Shown: one piece after another, positions 41,789-50,204 of the stretch
Layout of the letters: each line of letters begins with the position of its first letter
Position numbering within the stretch: position 1 is the first letter of the stretch
Origin: Castellaniella sp034675905
GTDB taxonomy: Bacteria > Pseudomonadota > Gammaproteobacteria > Burkholderiales > Burkholderiaceae_B
Assembly: GCF_034675905.1 (NCBI RefSeq)
Contig: NZ_JAUCCV010000010.1
Span: forward strand, 372,001-436,000
Reading direction: 5' to 3'
Length of the DNA: 64,000 nt
Notes under the pieces: model-generated
Told to the model about the DNA's origin: nothing
The model's input: only the letters and a program-made list of their open reading frames with translations
Database searches by the model: none
Program-made: the position numbers and the translations under genes

Positions 41789-42022
41789 ATAAGAGCCTTT
41801 GAACCTGCTTAACCGTCAGACAATCGGAAAAATGCAACTATCAGGCTGGAACTCCGCATTTGACATTAGCACGGCACACCCCCGAATCGCCCTGAAACCC
41901 GCACCAGCCTTGGGTCTAGCTTTGGAGGACAGCTCAGACTTGAGTGAAATAAATTCAAAGTTGAGTGAAATTCGACAGTTCGACAGTGGCGTTCGACAAC
42001 TTGTAACAAGCTCCTCCTTCCT
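41789..42022. other. Non-coding right end of the island up to the groE promoter
   Basis: No gene is visible. The segment holds the candidate right-end repeats (TTCGACA at 41971, 41979 and 41992; TGAGTGAAAT twice near 41941-41970) and ends at the direct repeat 41984-41998. The native groE promoter begins about 25 bases further on. Confidence 0.6.
41984..41998. repeat. Right copy of the 15-bp island-bracketing direct repeat
   Basis: CAGTGGCGTTCGACA, identical to 29861-29875. Read on the minus strand it begins TGTCGAACGCC, the inverse of the left terminus at 29881. Confidence 0.7.
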
Positions 42023-42051
42023 CTTGAAACTCCCGAAATCGTCCCTATAAT
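42023..42051 (+). promoter_or_regulatory. Heat-shock (sigma32-type) groE promoter
   Basis: CTTGAAA (42023-42029), 13 bases, then CCCTATAA (42043-42050). This matches the sigma32 consensus CTTGAAA/CCCCATnT while keeping a TATAAT-like core. It drives groES-groEL. Confidence 0.75.
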
Positions 42052-42077
42052 TAGCACTCGATGGGGTTGAGTGCTAA
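42051..42077. promoter_or_regulatory. CIRCE element (HrcA operator)
   Basis: TTAGCACTC, 9 bases, GAGTGCTAA: a perfect CIRCE inverted repeat at the transcription start region of groES. HrcA would repress here under non-stress conditions. Combined with the sigma32-type promoter it gives dual heat-shock control. Confidence 0.95.
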
Positions 42078-42126
42078 CAACCAACCTCGCCTCCGCATTC
42101 TTAATTTCACGTACAGGAGTTCCTCC

Positions 42127-42414
42127 ATGGCACTGCGTCCTTTGCACGATCGTGTGATCGTCAAGCGTCTGGATAACGAGCGCACCACCGCCTCGGGTAT
42201 CGTCATCCCTGAAAGCGCCGCTGAAAAGCCTGACCAGGGCGAAGTCCTGGCCGTCGGCCCGGGCAAGAAGACAGAAGACGGCAAAGTCCTGCCGGTCGAC
42301 CTGAAAGTCGGCGACAAGGTCCTGTTCGGCAAATACGCCGGCCAGTCCGTCAAGGTCGATGGCGAGGAAGTGCTCGTCATTCGCGAGGAAGAAGTCCTCG
42401 CCGTGATCCTGTAA
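42127..42414 (+). CDS. groES: Co-chaperonin GroES
   Basis: A 95-residue lid of the GroEL folding chamber. It has RPLHDRVIVKRLDNERTTASGIVIP with the mobile loop region, and the C-terminal VLVIREEEVLAVI is typical. CAGGAGTTCCTCC precedes the ATG. First gene of the groE operon. Confidence 0.98.
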   Translation: MALRPLHDRVIVKRLDNERTTASGIVIPESAAEKPDQGEVLAVGPGKKTEDGKVLPVDLKVGDKVLFGKYAGQSVKVDGEEVLVIREEEVLAVIL

Positions 42415-42448
42415 GCCTCCGCTTCGTTCAATCCCAAGGAATTTCAAC

Positions 42449-44095
42449 ATGGCTGCAAAGCAAGTTTATTTCGGTGACGATGCCCGTACCCGCATCGTCC
42501 GTGGCGTCAACATCCTGGCCAACGCCGTCAAGACCACGATGGGCCCCAAAGGCCGTAACGTGGTGCTGGACCGCTCCTTCGGCGCCCCCACCGTGACCAA
42601 GGACGGCGTGTCCGTCGCCAAGGAAATCGAACTGAAAGACAAGTTCGAGAACATCGGCGCCCAGCTGGTCAAGGAAGTCGCTTCCAAGACCTCCGATAAC
42701 GCCGGCGACGGCACCACCACGGCGACCGTGCTGGCTCAGTCGATCGTCGAAGAAGGCCTGAAGTACGTGGCCGCCGGCATCAGCCCCATGGACCTGAAGC
42801 GCGGTATCGACAAGGCCGTGATCGCTGCCGTGGCCGAGCTGCACACCCTGTCCAAGCCCTGCACCACCAGCAAGGCCATCGCCCAGGTCGGCTCGATCTC
42901 GGCCAACAGCGACGTGTCGGTCGGCGAAATCATCGCCAACGCCATGGATAAAGTGGGCAAGGAAGGCGTCATCACCGTCGAAGACGGCAAGTCGCTGGAA
43001 AACGAACTGGACGTCGTCGAAGGTATGCAATTCGACCGCGGCTACCTGTCGCCCTACTTCATCAACAACCCGGACAAGCAAGTCGCCGTCCTGGAAGACC
43101 CGTTCATCCTGATCTTCGACAAGAAGATCAGCAACATCCGCGACCTGCTGCCGGTGCTGGAACAAGTCGCCAAATCCAGCCGTCCGCTGCTGATCGTGGC
43201 TGAAGACGTCGAAGGCGAGGCCCTGGCCACCCTGGTCGTCAACAACATCCGTGGCATCCTGAAGACCACCGCCGTCAAGGCGCCGGGCTTTGGCGACCGC
43301 CGCAAGGCCATGCTGGAAGACATCGCCATCCTGACGGGCGGCACGGTGATCTCCGAAGAAACCGGTCTGTCGCTGGAAAAGGCGACCCTGGAATTGCTGG
43401 GCCAAGCCAAGCGCATCGAAGTGGCCAAGGAAAACACCACCATCATCGACGGCGCCGGCCAAGCCGCCAACATCGAAGCCCGTGTCAAACAGATCCGCGC
43501 CCAGATCGAGGAAGCCACGTCCGACTACGACCGTGAAAAGCTGCAAGAACGCGTGGCCAAGCTGGCCGGCGGTGTTGCCGTGATTCGCGTGGGTGCTGCC
43601 ACCGAAGTCGAAATGAAGGAAAAGAAGGCCCGCGTCGAAGACGCCCTGCACGCCACGCGTGCAGCCGTCGAAGAAGGCATCGTCCCGGGCGGCGGTGTTG
43701 CTTTGATCCGCGCCAAGGCCGCCGTGGCCAAGGTCAAGGGCGACAACGCCGACCAGGACGCCGGCATCAAGCTGGTCCTGCGCGCCATCGAAGCGCCGCT
43801 GCGCACCATCGTCAGCAACGCCGGCGACGAAGCCAGCGTGATCGTCAATGCGGTTGAAAAGGGCGAAGGCAACTTCGGCTACAACGCCGCCACCGGCGAA
43901 TACGGCGACCTGGTCGAGCAAGGCGTCATCGATCCGACCAAGGTCACGCGCACCGCGCTGCAAAATGCAGCCTCGGTCGCCAGCCTGCTGTTGACCACCG
44001 AAGCCGCTGTGGCCGAGATCGTGGAAGACAAGCCGGCCCCGGCCATGCCCGACATGGGCGGCATGGGTGGCATGGGCGGTATGGGCGGCTTCTAA
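42449..44095 (+). CDS. groEL: Chaperonin GroEL
   Basis: A 548-residue ATP-dependent folding chaperone that forms two stacked heptamers. The start MAAKQVYFGDDAR, the nucleotide-binding DGTTTATVLAQ and the C-terminal GGM repeat tail (DMGGMGGMGGMGGMGGF) are diagnostic. It lies 34 bases after groES in the same operon. Confidence 0.99.
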   Translation: MAAKQVYFGDDARTRIVRGVNILANAVKTTMGPKGRNVVLDRSFGAPTVTKDGVSVAKEIELKDKFENIGAQLVKEVASKTSDNAGDGTTTATVLAQSIVEEGLKYVAAGISPMDLKRGIDKAVIAAVAELHTLSKPCTTSKAIAQVGSISANSDVSVGEIIANAMDKVGKEGVITVEDGKSLENELDVVEGMQFDRGYLSPYFINNPDKQVAVLEDPFILIFDKKISNIRDLLPVLEQVAKSSRPLLIVAEDVEGEALATLVVNNIRGILKTTAVKAPGFGDRRKAMLEDIAILTGGTVISEETGLSLEKATLELLGQAKRIEVAKENTTIIDGAGQAANIEARVKQIRAQIEEATSDYDREKLQERVAKLAGGVAVIRVGAATEVEMKEKKARVEDALHATRAAVEEGIVPGGGVALIRAKAAVAKVKGDNADQDAGIKLVLRAIEAPLRTIVSNAGDEASVIVNAVEKGEGNFGYNAATGEYGDLVEQGVIDPTKVTRTALQNAASVASLLLTTEAAVAEIVEDKPAPAMPDMGGMGGMGGMGGF

Positions 44096-44155
44096 GCACC
44101 CATCCCCGATGCCGGGGTCGGCGGTTCATCCGCCCGCCCCCGGCAGCTTCTCCAG

Positions 44156-44192
44156 AAAGCCCGCTGTGGTTCGCCGCAGCGGGCTTTTTCTT
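44156..44192 (+). terminator. Intrinsic terminator of groESL
   Basis: AAAGCCCGCTG and CAGCGGGCTTT arms around a short loop, followed by TTTTCTTTT. It ends the groE operon. Confidence 0.9.
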
Positions 44193-44274
44193 TTCCAGCC
44201 ATCACCCCCGCCCTGTCGGCGGGCTGCATCAGTTACCTTACAATGCGGAAACCCGTTCCCCGACCACCAGAGCC

Positions 44275-44658
44275 ATGACCCAGCCATCCCCGTACAAGAG
44301 TACAGGCGGCCTGATCCGCATCGCACGCGCTTTCGGCTATTCGCTGCAAGGGCTGGGGGCAGCGTGGCGGCACGAGGCCGCCTTTCGCCAAGAAACGCTG
44401 CTGGCCGCCGTCCTGATTCCCCTGGGTCTGTGGCTGGGCGACACCGCAGGCGAACGACTGCTGCTGGCGGGCGCGTTGGTGCTGGTGCTGATCACCGAGC
44501 TGATCAATTCAGCGATCGAGGCGCTGGCCGATGCCATCAGCACGGACCACCATCCGCTGCTGGGCCGCGCCAAGGACATCGGCAGCGCCGCCGTTTTACT
44601 GACACTGCTGCTGGCGGGGGCCGTATGGGCCAGCGTGCTGATCCCCCGCTGGATATAG
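44275..44658 (+). CDS. dgkA: Diacylglycerol kinase DgkA
   Basis: A 127-residue small integral-membrane kinase that phosphorylates diacylglycerol left from osmoregulated glucan and lipid turnover. It has three membrane helices and the family signature VLITELINSAIEALAD (about 75-90) with catalytic Glu residues. It is followed 7 bases later by pyrF, probably co-transcribed. Confidence 0.93.
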   Translation: MTQPSPYKSTGGLIRIARAFGYSLQGLGAAWRHEAAFRQETLLAAVLIPLGLWLGDTAGERLLLAGALVLVLITELINSAIEALADAISTDHHPLLGRAKDIGSAAVLLTLLLAGAVWASVLIPRWI

Positions 44659-44665
44659 GACCGAC

Positions 44666-45493
44666 ATGACCTTCATCGACAAACTGAACCGCGCCTGGAG
44701 CAGCCAGGATTCTCTGCTGATGGTCGGGTTGGATCCGGACATCCGCCGCTTTCCGGCGGAACTGGCGGACCGCCCCGATGCAATCTTTGAATTCTGCCGC
44801 CGCATCGTGGACGCCACCGCACCCTTTGCCTGTGGATTCAAGCCGCAGATCGCCCATTTCGCCGCCCAGAGCGCCGAAGACCAGCTGCTGGATCTATGCC
44901 GCTATATCCATGAACACCATCCTGACCTGCCCATCGTGCTGGACGCCAAGCGCGGTGATATCGGCAGCACAGCGGAACAATACGCCCGGGAAGTCTTCGA
45001 GCGATACCAGGCCGATGCCGTCACGGTCAATCCGTATATGGGCCGCGATTCGGTACAGCCGTATATCGACTATGGCGACCGGGGCGTGATCATCCTGTGC
45101 CGCACCTCCAACCGCGGCGGCGCGGATCTGCAGGATATGCGGCTGGCCAATGGCACGCCGCTGTACCTGCATGTCGCCGATCAGGTTGCCCGCGTCTGGA
45201 ACACGACAGGACAATGCGCGCTGGTCGTAGGGGCGACCTTTCCCGAAGAAATCGCCCAGGTGCGCCGCCGGGTGGGCGATATGCCGCTGCTGGTCCCCGG
45301 CATCGGCGCTCAGGGAGGAGACATCCGGGCGACTGTCCAGGCAGGCCGCACGACCGCCGGCCACGGCATGATGATCAATTCATCCCGCGCCATCTTGTAC
45401 GCCAGCCAAGGAGACGACTGGGCAGAAGCTGCTGCCAAGACCGCCCGCGCCACCCGCAGCGCTATCCGCCTGGCCCTGAGCAGCGAGGCATAG
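44666..45493 (+). CDS. pyrF: Orotidine 5'-phosphate decarboxylase PyrF (type 2)
   Basis: Catalyses the last step of UMP synthesis. The 275 residues fit the longer type 2 group. The catalytic Lys/Asp array is VLDAKRGDIGSTAEQYA (about 91-107), with MVGLDPDIRRFP near the start and LVPGIGAQGGD near the phosphate-binding end. Confidence 0.94.
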   Translation: MTFIDKLNRAWSSQDSLLMVGLDPDIRRFPAELADRPDAIFEFCRRIVDATAPFACGFKPQIAHFAAQSAEDQLLDLCRYIHEHHPDLPIVLDAKRGDIGSTAEQYAREVFERYQADAVTVNPYMGRDSVQPYIDYGDRGVIILCRTSNRGGADLQDMRLANGTPLYLHVADQVARVWNTTGQCALVVGATFPEEIAQVRRRVGDMPLLVPGIGAQGGDIRATVQAGRTTAGHGMMINSSRAILYASQGDDWAEAAAKTARATRSAIRLALSSEA

Positions 45494-45645
45494 CACCCAG
45501 AATGATGTCGGCAGGTGGCGTAATGACCACAATCCATACGCTACCCGCATGATCTTGCCGCATACCTATCACAGCACGCATATAACCCTATAGAGAAGAG
45601 AAATCGACTCTACATTTGTAATATTGTTCAGTAAAATCCGGCATC

Positions 45646-47109
45646 ATGCACCGGACCATCAGCAGCAGGCTGTCCAGTACGCGACAGTTATGGCGGTTCA
45701 TTTCAGTCGCTGCATCGGCTTCTCTGCTTATCCACCTCAGCCTTGTCTTCCGGCCTGCCCTGGGGCAGATCGGCTTCTGGCCAGCGACTGCGCTGCTGGC
45801 CGGCTTGCTGCTGCGCATGCCCCGCTCGCAGGATCTGTCGGCATGGATCATGGCGGCGACCGGCGCCGCACTGGCTTACGGTCACTGGTACGGCTCCTGG
45901 AATGCAGCACTGCTCCATACGGCGGTCGATCTATCCGGGGTCTGCGTCGCCTGGTATCTGCTGGGCCGAGTCTGGCATCTGGACACCCTGCGCACCCCCC
46001 AGGCCATTGCCAGGGTTCTGGCTGCCGGGCTGGCGGCCTCTCTGTGCACATCCCTGGCAGGGCTGATCGCACAGCTATGGCTGGACATCCGGTTGCAGAC
46101 CGCCATCGAGGTCTTTTTCCGTCAATGGCTGGGCTATAGCGCCATTCTGCCCGTCTGCCTGCAAGCATCGCTGACTCGCCGCCTGGCGGCGGACAAGCGC
46201 GGCCGATCCTGGTCACACCTGCGGCACCACCTGAAGCCCGGCAGCCATCACTGGCCACTGATGTCGCTGATGGCGGCCGTCTCGCTGGCGGCTTTGCTGG
46301 GCGGGCCAGGCGCAGTGGCCTTCCCGATCCCCGCCCTGCTGTTCTGCGCCTATGCCTACCAGCAGCACACGACCACCTGGCTGGCGCTGGCATCCGCGAT
46401 CGTCCTGATGCTCTGTCATACCCACGGCTGGGCGTTGACGGATCCGGCATCCGCAACACTATGGACGCAGGTTTCGCTGCAGATGGGCATGCAGCTGATG
46501 GTCGCCACCCCGCTGCTGGTGTCCAGCTCCCTGGCCGCCCGCAATGATCTGATCCTGGCGCTCAACCAAGCCCTGGACCACGACGAGCTGACCGAAGCCC
46601 TGTCGCGCCAAGCCTTCATGCGAGGCGCCATCGAATACCTGCAGCAATCGCCGGCGTCGTTCTACGGCAATGGCGTCATGATGCTCGACATCGATCACTT
46701 CAAACGCCTGAATGACAATCATGGCCATGCCGCCGGAGACAGCGTGCTGCGGGAATTCGCCCGAGCCATTCGATCGGCCATTCGTCCCGAGGATCTGTTC
46801 GGCCGTCTGGGGGGTGAAGAATTCAGCATCATGCTGCCCAATACCACTCAACAGGATTGCCTGGAAATCGCTGATCGGCTGCGCGCCTGTGTGGAACAGA
46901 TCCGGCTGTACTATGACAGCGACGAGCCTTTGCGCGTCACGGTGAGCATCGGCGCCATTCATGATTCGCAAATGCCGGGCGCGACCCTAAGCACGCTGCT
47001 GGCGTTGGCCGATCAAGCGATGTACCGAGCCAAACACCAAGGCCGCAATCAGGTGTATTCCCCCGATGCGGAAGAAATGCGCGACCTCAGCCCTATACCG
47101 CTGATCTGA
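45646..47109 (+). CDS. Membrane diguanylate cyclase (GGDEF)
   Basis: A 487-residue protein. Eight or more hydrophobic segments over residues 15-300 form a MASE1-like sensor. A C-terminal GGDEF domain (about 320-475) has DIDHFKRLNDNHGHAAGD and the active-site signature GGEEF. RPED five residues upstream is an RxxD inhibitory site for c-di-GMP feedback. It would make c-di-GMP, which a YcgR brake encoded at 60.2 kb could read. No EAL domain. A single-gene unit. Confidence 0.88.
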   Translation: MHRTISSRLSSTRQLWRFISVAASASLLIHLSLVFRPALGQIGFWPATALLAGLLLRMPRSQDLSAWIMAATGAALAYGHWYGSWNAALLHTAVDLSGVCVAWYLLGRVWHLDTLRTPQAIARVLAAGLAASLCTSLAGLIAQLWLDIRLQTAIEVFFRQWLGYSAILPVCLQASLTRRLAADKRGRSWSHLRHHLKPGSHHWPLMSLMAAVSLAALLGGPGAVAFPIPALLFCAYAYQQHTTTWLALASAIVLMLCHTHGWALTDPASATLWTQVSLQMGMQLMVATPLLVSSSLAARNDLILALNQALDHDELTEALSRQAFMRGAIEYLQQSPASFYGNGVMMLDIDHFKRLNDNHGHAAGDSVLREFARAIRSAIRPEDLFGRLGGEEFSIMLPNTTQQDCLEIADRLRACVEQIRLYYDSDEPLRVTVSIGAIHDSQMPGATLSTLLALADQAMYRAKHQGRNQVYSPDAEEMRDLSPIPLI

Positions 47110-47165
47110 TCTATTGCTGCGGCCATTTGCGGCCCAAATCCGCGGCAGCTGCCGCCGTTGCAGTT

Positions 47166-47675
47166 TTAAGCCCCTCGCCCCAAGTCATCCAACGCCGCCT
47201 GCAGGGCAAAGCGCACCGCTGCCAGGCGGATGGCCTCTCGATCGCCTTCGAAAACACGGGTGACGCCCCGCGTCGTGATACCGGCGCCGACCCGACGCGC
47301 AATGCCAAAACACACCATGCCGACGGGCTTTCCCGGCGTGGCTCCGCCGGGTCCGGCGATGCCGGTGGTCGCCAGGGCCAGCCGCGCAGACGGCACGGCC
47401 CCCAAGGCGCCGCTCGCCATTTCCATGGCGGTTTCCTCGCTGACAGCGCCATAGCGTTCCAGCGTATCCAAGGAAACCCGCAGCTGTTCGATTTTGGCTG
47501 CATTGCTGTAGGTAACAAAGCCGCGCTCGAACCACTGGCTGGACCCGGGGCACGAAGTCATCGCCCCCGCCAGCAAGCCGCCAGTGCAGGACTCGGCAGT
47601 CACACACAGGCAGCCAGCGGCCCGCAATGCGGCCCCCAGTTCGCCCGCCAAGACGCGCAGGTCGCGATCAATCAT
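47166..47675 (-). CDS. pncC: Nicotinamide-nucleotide amidase PncC (CinA C-terminal family)
   Basis: A 169-residue standalone CinA C-domain enzyme that deamidates NMN for NAD recycling. The signature VTAESCTGGLLAGAMT (about 25-40) contains the catalytic Ser; VGMVCFGIA and the TTGIAGPGG motif (about 105-113) follow. Its ATG overlaps the pgpA end by 4 bases. Last gene of the rib-nus-thi-pgp operon. Confidence 0.93.
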   Translation of the reverse strand: MIDRDLRVLAGELGAALRAAGCLCVTAESCTGGLLAGAMTSCPGSSQWFERGFVTYSNAAKIEQLRVSLDTLERYGAVSEETAMEMASGALGAVPSARLALATTGIAGPGGATPGKPVGMVCFGIARRVGAGITTRGVTRVFEGDREAIRLAAVRFALQAALDDLGRGA

Positions 47676-48205
47676 GGCAGGACTCCCAAACGGATGAGTA
47701 CAGCGGCCGCCAGCAAGGCATACAGGGCAGCAAAGACATCGTCGATCATGACGCCAAAGCCGTTCTTGAACCGCCGGTCCAGGATGCTGACCGGCGGCGG
47801 TTTGAGAATATCGAACACACGAAACAGCACCACCCCCGCCAGCTGGGACCAGAACCCTGCCGGCATCAGCCACAACACCAGCCAGATGGCGACGATTTCG
47901 TCCCAATTGATGCCGCCGTGGTCGGCAATCCCCAGATCGTCTCCACAGCGCTGCGCGGCCCAGCAGCCCAGGCCAAAAGACAGCAGCAGGATCAGCGCCA
48001 TCCAGCCGTCCGGGATGTCGCGCAGAAACACGGCCCATAGCAACCAACCCGCCAAGGTGCCCCAGGTGCCGGGCGCCGGATAGATCAGGCCGGAGCCGAA
48101 ACCGAACGACAGAATGCGTTCAGGACGGGCGAATACCCAGGCGGCGGACGGCCGTTCGGGGTTCTCGGGCGCGCGGCCCGGATCAGGACAATCGGAAGTC
48201 GTCAT
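47672..48205 (-). CDS. pgpA: Phosphatidylglycerophosphatase A
   Basis: A 177-residue membrane enzyme converting phosphatidylglycerophosphate to phosphatidylglycerol. It has FGSGLIYPAPGTWGTLAGW (about 38-56), NWDEIVAIWLV with conserved acidic residues, and VFDILKPPPVSILDRRFKNG followed by MIDDVFA. The start MTTSDCPDPG overlaps the thiL stop (ATGA). Confidence 0.93.
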   Translation of the reverse strand: MTTSDCPDPGRAPENPERPSAAWVFARPERILSFGFGSGLIYPAPGTWGTLAGWLLWAVFLRDIPDGWMALILLLSFGLGCWAAQRCGDDLGIADHGGINWDEIVAIWLVLWLMPAGFWSQLAGVVLFRVFDILKPPPVSILDRRFKNGFGVMIDDVFAALYALLAAAVLIRLGVLP

Positions 48206-49177
48206 ACAGGTTCTGCAAAATGATCGAAGCCCCGATGCGACACCGCCAGCGCCTGCCCATCGGCATCCAGTACGCGCACGCCGGATCCGCGCTGGATCGT
48301 GCCGACCCGCGACAAAGCCAAGCCCAGCTGCCGCCCCAGGATTTCGATCTGCTCGCGGCGACGCGGGTGCGCCATGAAGCACAATTCGTAAGCATCCCCG
48401 CCCGCCAGCAAGGCATCGCGATGGACAGATTCATCCAGACCATTGAGCACGGGATCGGCAGGCAAGGCATCCAGCCACAATTCGGCGGCACACTGGCTGG
48501 CATCCAGGATATGCCCCATATCCTGCAACAGACCGTCTGAAATATCGATAGCGGCATGCGCCACCCCCGCCAGATAACGGCCCAGTTTCAGCCGCGGCAC
48601 GGGACGTTCCAGAAAAGATCGAGCGGCCTGCCAGCGCGCCGGGTCCGGCGGCAGGCGCCCCTGCGCCAGGCGCAGCGCAATATCCGCCCCGCCCAAGGTG
48701 CCGGATACCCAGATGTCGTCGCCCACCCGCGCCGCATCGCGGCGCAACGCCTGATGGCGGCGGACTTCGCCCATCACGGTAATGCACAGGACCACCCCGG
48801 GGGAACCCCCGGTTGTGTCGCCACCCACCAAGGGGCAGCGGGATTCGCGCGACAAAGCATGGAAACCGTCGGCAAAGGCCTGCAGCCAGGTTTCGTCGAT
48901 GCGAGGCAGGGAGATCGCCAGCGTGCATGCCAGAGGGCGAGCCCCCATGGCGGCCAGGTCCGACAGATTCACCGCCAACGCTTTATGACCCAGCAGCCGG
49001 GGATCGATATCCGAAAAAAAAATGCCGGCCCTCGACCAGCATATCGGTACTGACGGCTAACTCGCAGCCCTGGGCAGGCGACAGCAACGCACAATCATCG
49101 CCCACCCCCAGCATTCCGCTGGGGGCTGGCCGGTCAAAATACCGGGTGATCAGATCGAATTCACCACCTGACGGCAT
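48202..49177 (-). pseudogene. thiL: Thiamine-monophosphate kinase ThiL, frameshifted at an A9 tract
   Basis: Phosphorylates thiamine monophosphate to the diphosphate. The N-terminal part (49177 to about 49014: FDLITRYFDRP, GVGDDCALL, ELAVSTDMLVEGRHF) and the C-terminal part (AVNLSDLAAMGARP, PLVGGDTTGG, AAIDISDGLLQDMGHI, LLAGGDAYEL) are both well conserved but lie in different frames. The break is at nine T residues on the coding strand (49014-49022). One fewer would read GRHFFSDIDPRLLGHKALAV, the expected sequence. It is either a sequencing or assembly slip, a reversible slippage site or a young mutation. Confidence 0.85.
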
Positions 49178-49195
49178 AGGTCTGGCTCGGGCGCG

Positions 49196-49678
49196 TCAAC
49201 GGCGCGCAGTGGATTGCACCTCGGCGGCGCGGACTTCGGCAGCCAGTTTGTCCAGCACCCCGTTCACGAAACGATAGCCGTCGGTGCCGCCAAAGGACTT
49301 GGCCAGTTCAACGGCCTCGTTGATAGCGACACGGTAGGGCACCTCGACGTGATGAACCAGTTCAAAACTGCCGATCAGCAGGACGGCATGTTCGATCGGC
49401 GACAATTCGGCCAAAGGCCGGTCGATATAGGGCACAAAGCTGGCGCGCAAGGATTCCGCCTGGCGGGCAGCCCCCTGCAACAAGGTCTGGTACCACTGGG
49501 TATCCGCTTGGTCGAAACCTTCGCCGTCTCGGATGTGGGCATCGATTTCACCGAGCTCGCCCAGATCGGCGCCGCCGCGCAGCAGCCAGGCATAAACCCC
49601 CTGCAACGCAAATTCGCGCGCCATGCGGCGGGCGCTACGGGCATTGGCCCGCCCGTTACGCGCCTTGGGTTCAGTCAT
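49196..49678 (-). CDS. nusB: Transcription antitermination factor NusB
   Basis: A 160-residue RNA-binding partner of NusE (S10) in rRNA antitermination. It has RRMAREFALQGVYAWLL near the start, LSPIEHAVLLIGSFEL, VPYRVAINEAVELAKSFGG and RFVNGVLDKLA. The start MTEPKARN overlaps the ribH end by 8 bases. An upstream in-frame extension lies inside ribH and is not used. Confidence 0.95.
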   Translation of the reverse strand: MTEPKARNGRANARSARRMAREFALQGVYAWLLRGGADLGELGEIDAHIRDGEGFDQADTQWYQTLLQGAARQAESLRASFVPYIDRPLAELSPIEHAVLLIGSFELVHHVEVPYRVAINEAVELAKSFGGTDGYRFVNGVLDKLAAEVRAAEVQSTARR

Positions 49679-50189
49679 CGGCATCTTCTTCGAAATCCTC
49701 GTCGTCCTCGTCGTCGTCCTCATCCGATTCAGGTTCGAGTGCGGCGACCAGATTGGCCATTTCGACGGCAGCGCGCGCGCAGTCGCGCCCCTTGTCGGCA
49801 GCACGCACCTGGGCCTGCTCGTCGGTCTCGGCGGTCAACACCCCATTGGCGACCGGAATACCGGTTTCCAAGGCGATACGGCTGATCGCCGAAGCCGATT
49901 CATTGCTGACGATTTCAAAGTGGTAGGTTTCGCCACGGATCACGGCGCCCAGGGCGATCAGGGCATCGAATTCGAAGGTTTCAGCCATCTGGGCCAGCGC
50001 CACGCCGAGTTCCAGCGCGCCCGGCACGGACACGATCATGATGTCGCGTTCGTCCACACCCAGAGCGGCCAGCTCGTCGAGGCAGGTTTGCAGTTCGGCT
50101 TCGCCGATTTCAGCGTTGAAACGGGAACGCACGATGCCGATGTGCAGGCCTTCGCCGTTCATGTCGGGGGTCATCACATAAGGGTTCAT
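49671..50189 (-). CDS. ribH: 6,7-dimethyl-8-ribityllumazine synthase RibH
   Basis: Condenses 5-amino-6-ribitylaminouracil with dihydroxybutanone phosphate, the penultimate step to riboflavin. It has 172 residues with IGIVRSRFNAEI, VSVPGALELG, ALGAVIRGETYHFE (catalytic His in GETYHF) and PVANGVLT. An unusual acidic tail (ESDEDDDEDDEDFEEDADD) follows the fold and overlaps the nusB start. It lies 15 bases after ribBA. Confidence 0.96.
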   Translation of the reverse strand: MNPYVMTPDMNGEGLHIGIVRSRFNAEIGEAELQTCLDELAALGVDERDIMIVSVPGALELGVALAQMAETFEFDALIALGAVIRGETYHFEIVSNESASAISRIALETGIPVANGVLTAETDEQAQVRAADKGRDCARAAVEMANLVAALEPESDEDDDEDDEDFEEDADD

Positions 50190-50204
50190 AATCGCGATTC
50201 CATA

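Larger units (their letters stand above)
29881..41998. mobile_element. Probable decayed transposon-like island carrying defence-type genes
   Basis: A 12.1-kb lower-GC segment bounded by inverted TGTCGAACGCC termini, at 29881-29891 and as the complement at 41988-41998. The left end repeats TGAACT four times (29901, 29954, 29977, 30008). The right end has TTCGACA three times (41971, 41979, 41992). Clustered short repeats inside the ends resemble transposase binding sites of Tn7/Mu-type elements. No intact matching transposase is present, and the bases outside the two ends (TCTGG versus ACTTG) are not an identical target duplication. Contents are nuclease-like and methyltransferase genes plus IS elements. 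The end assignment is inference. Confidence 0.5.

Noticed and set aside
29861..41998. Integrase-driven genomic island with att sites
   Set aside because: There is no tyrosine or serine integrase and no tRNA gene at either border. The ends look more like transposon termini.
42428..43963. 511-codon minus-strand frame
   Set aside because: Antisense of groEL, a well-known spurious frame in GC-rich genomes.
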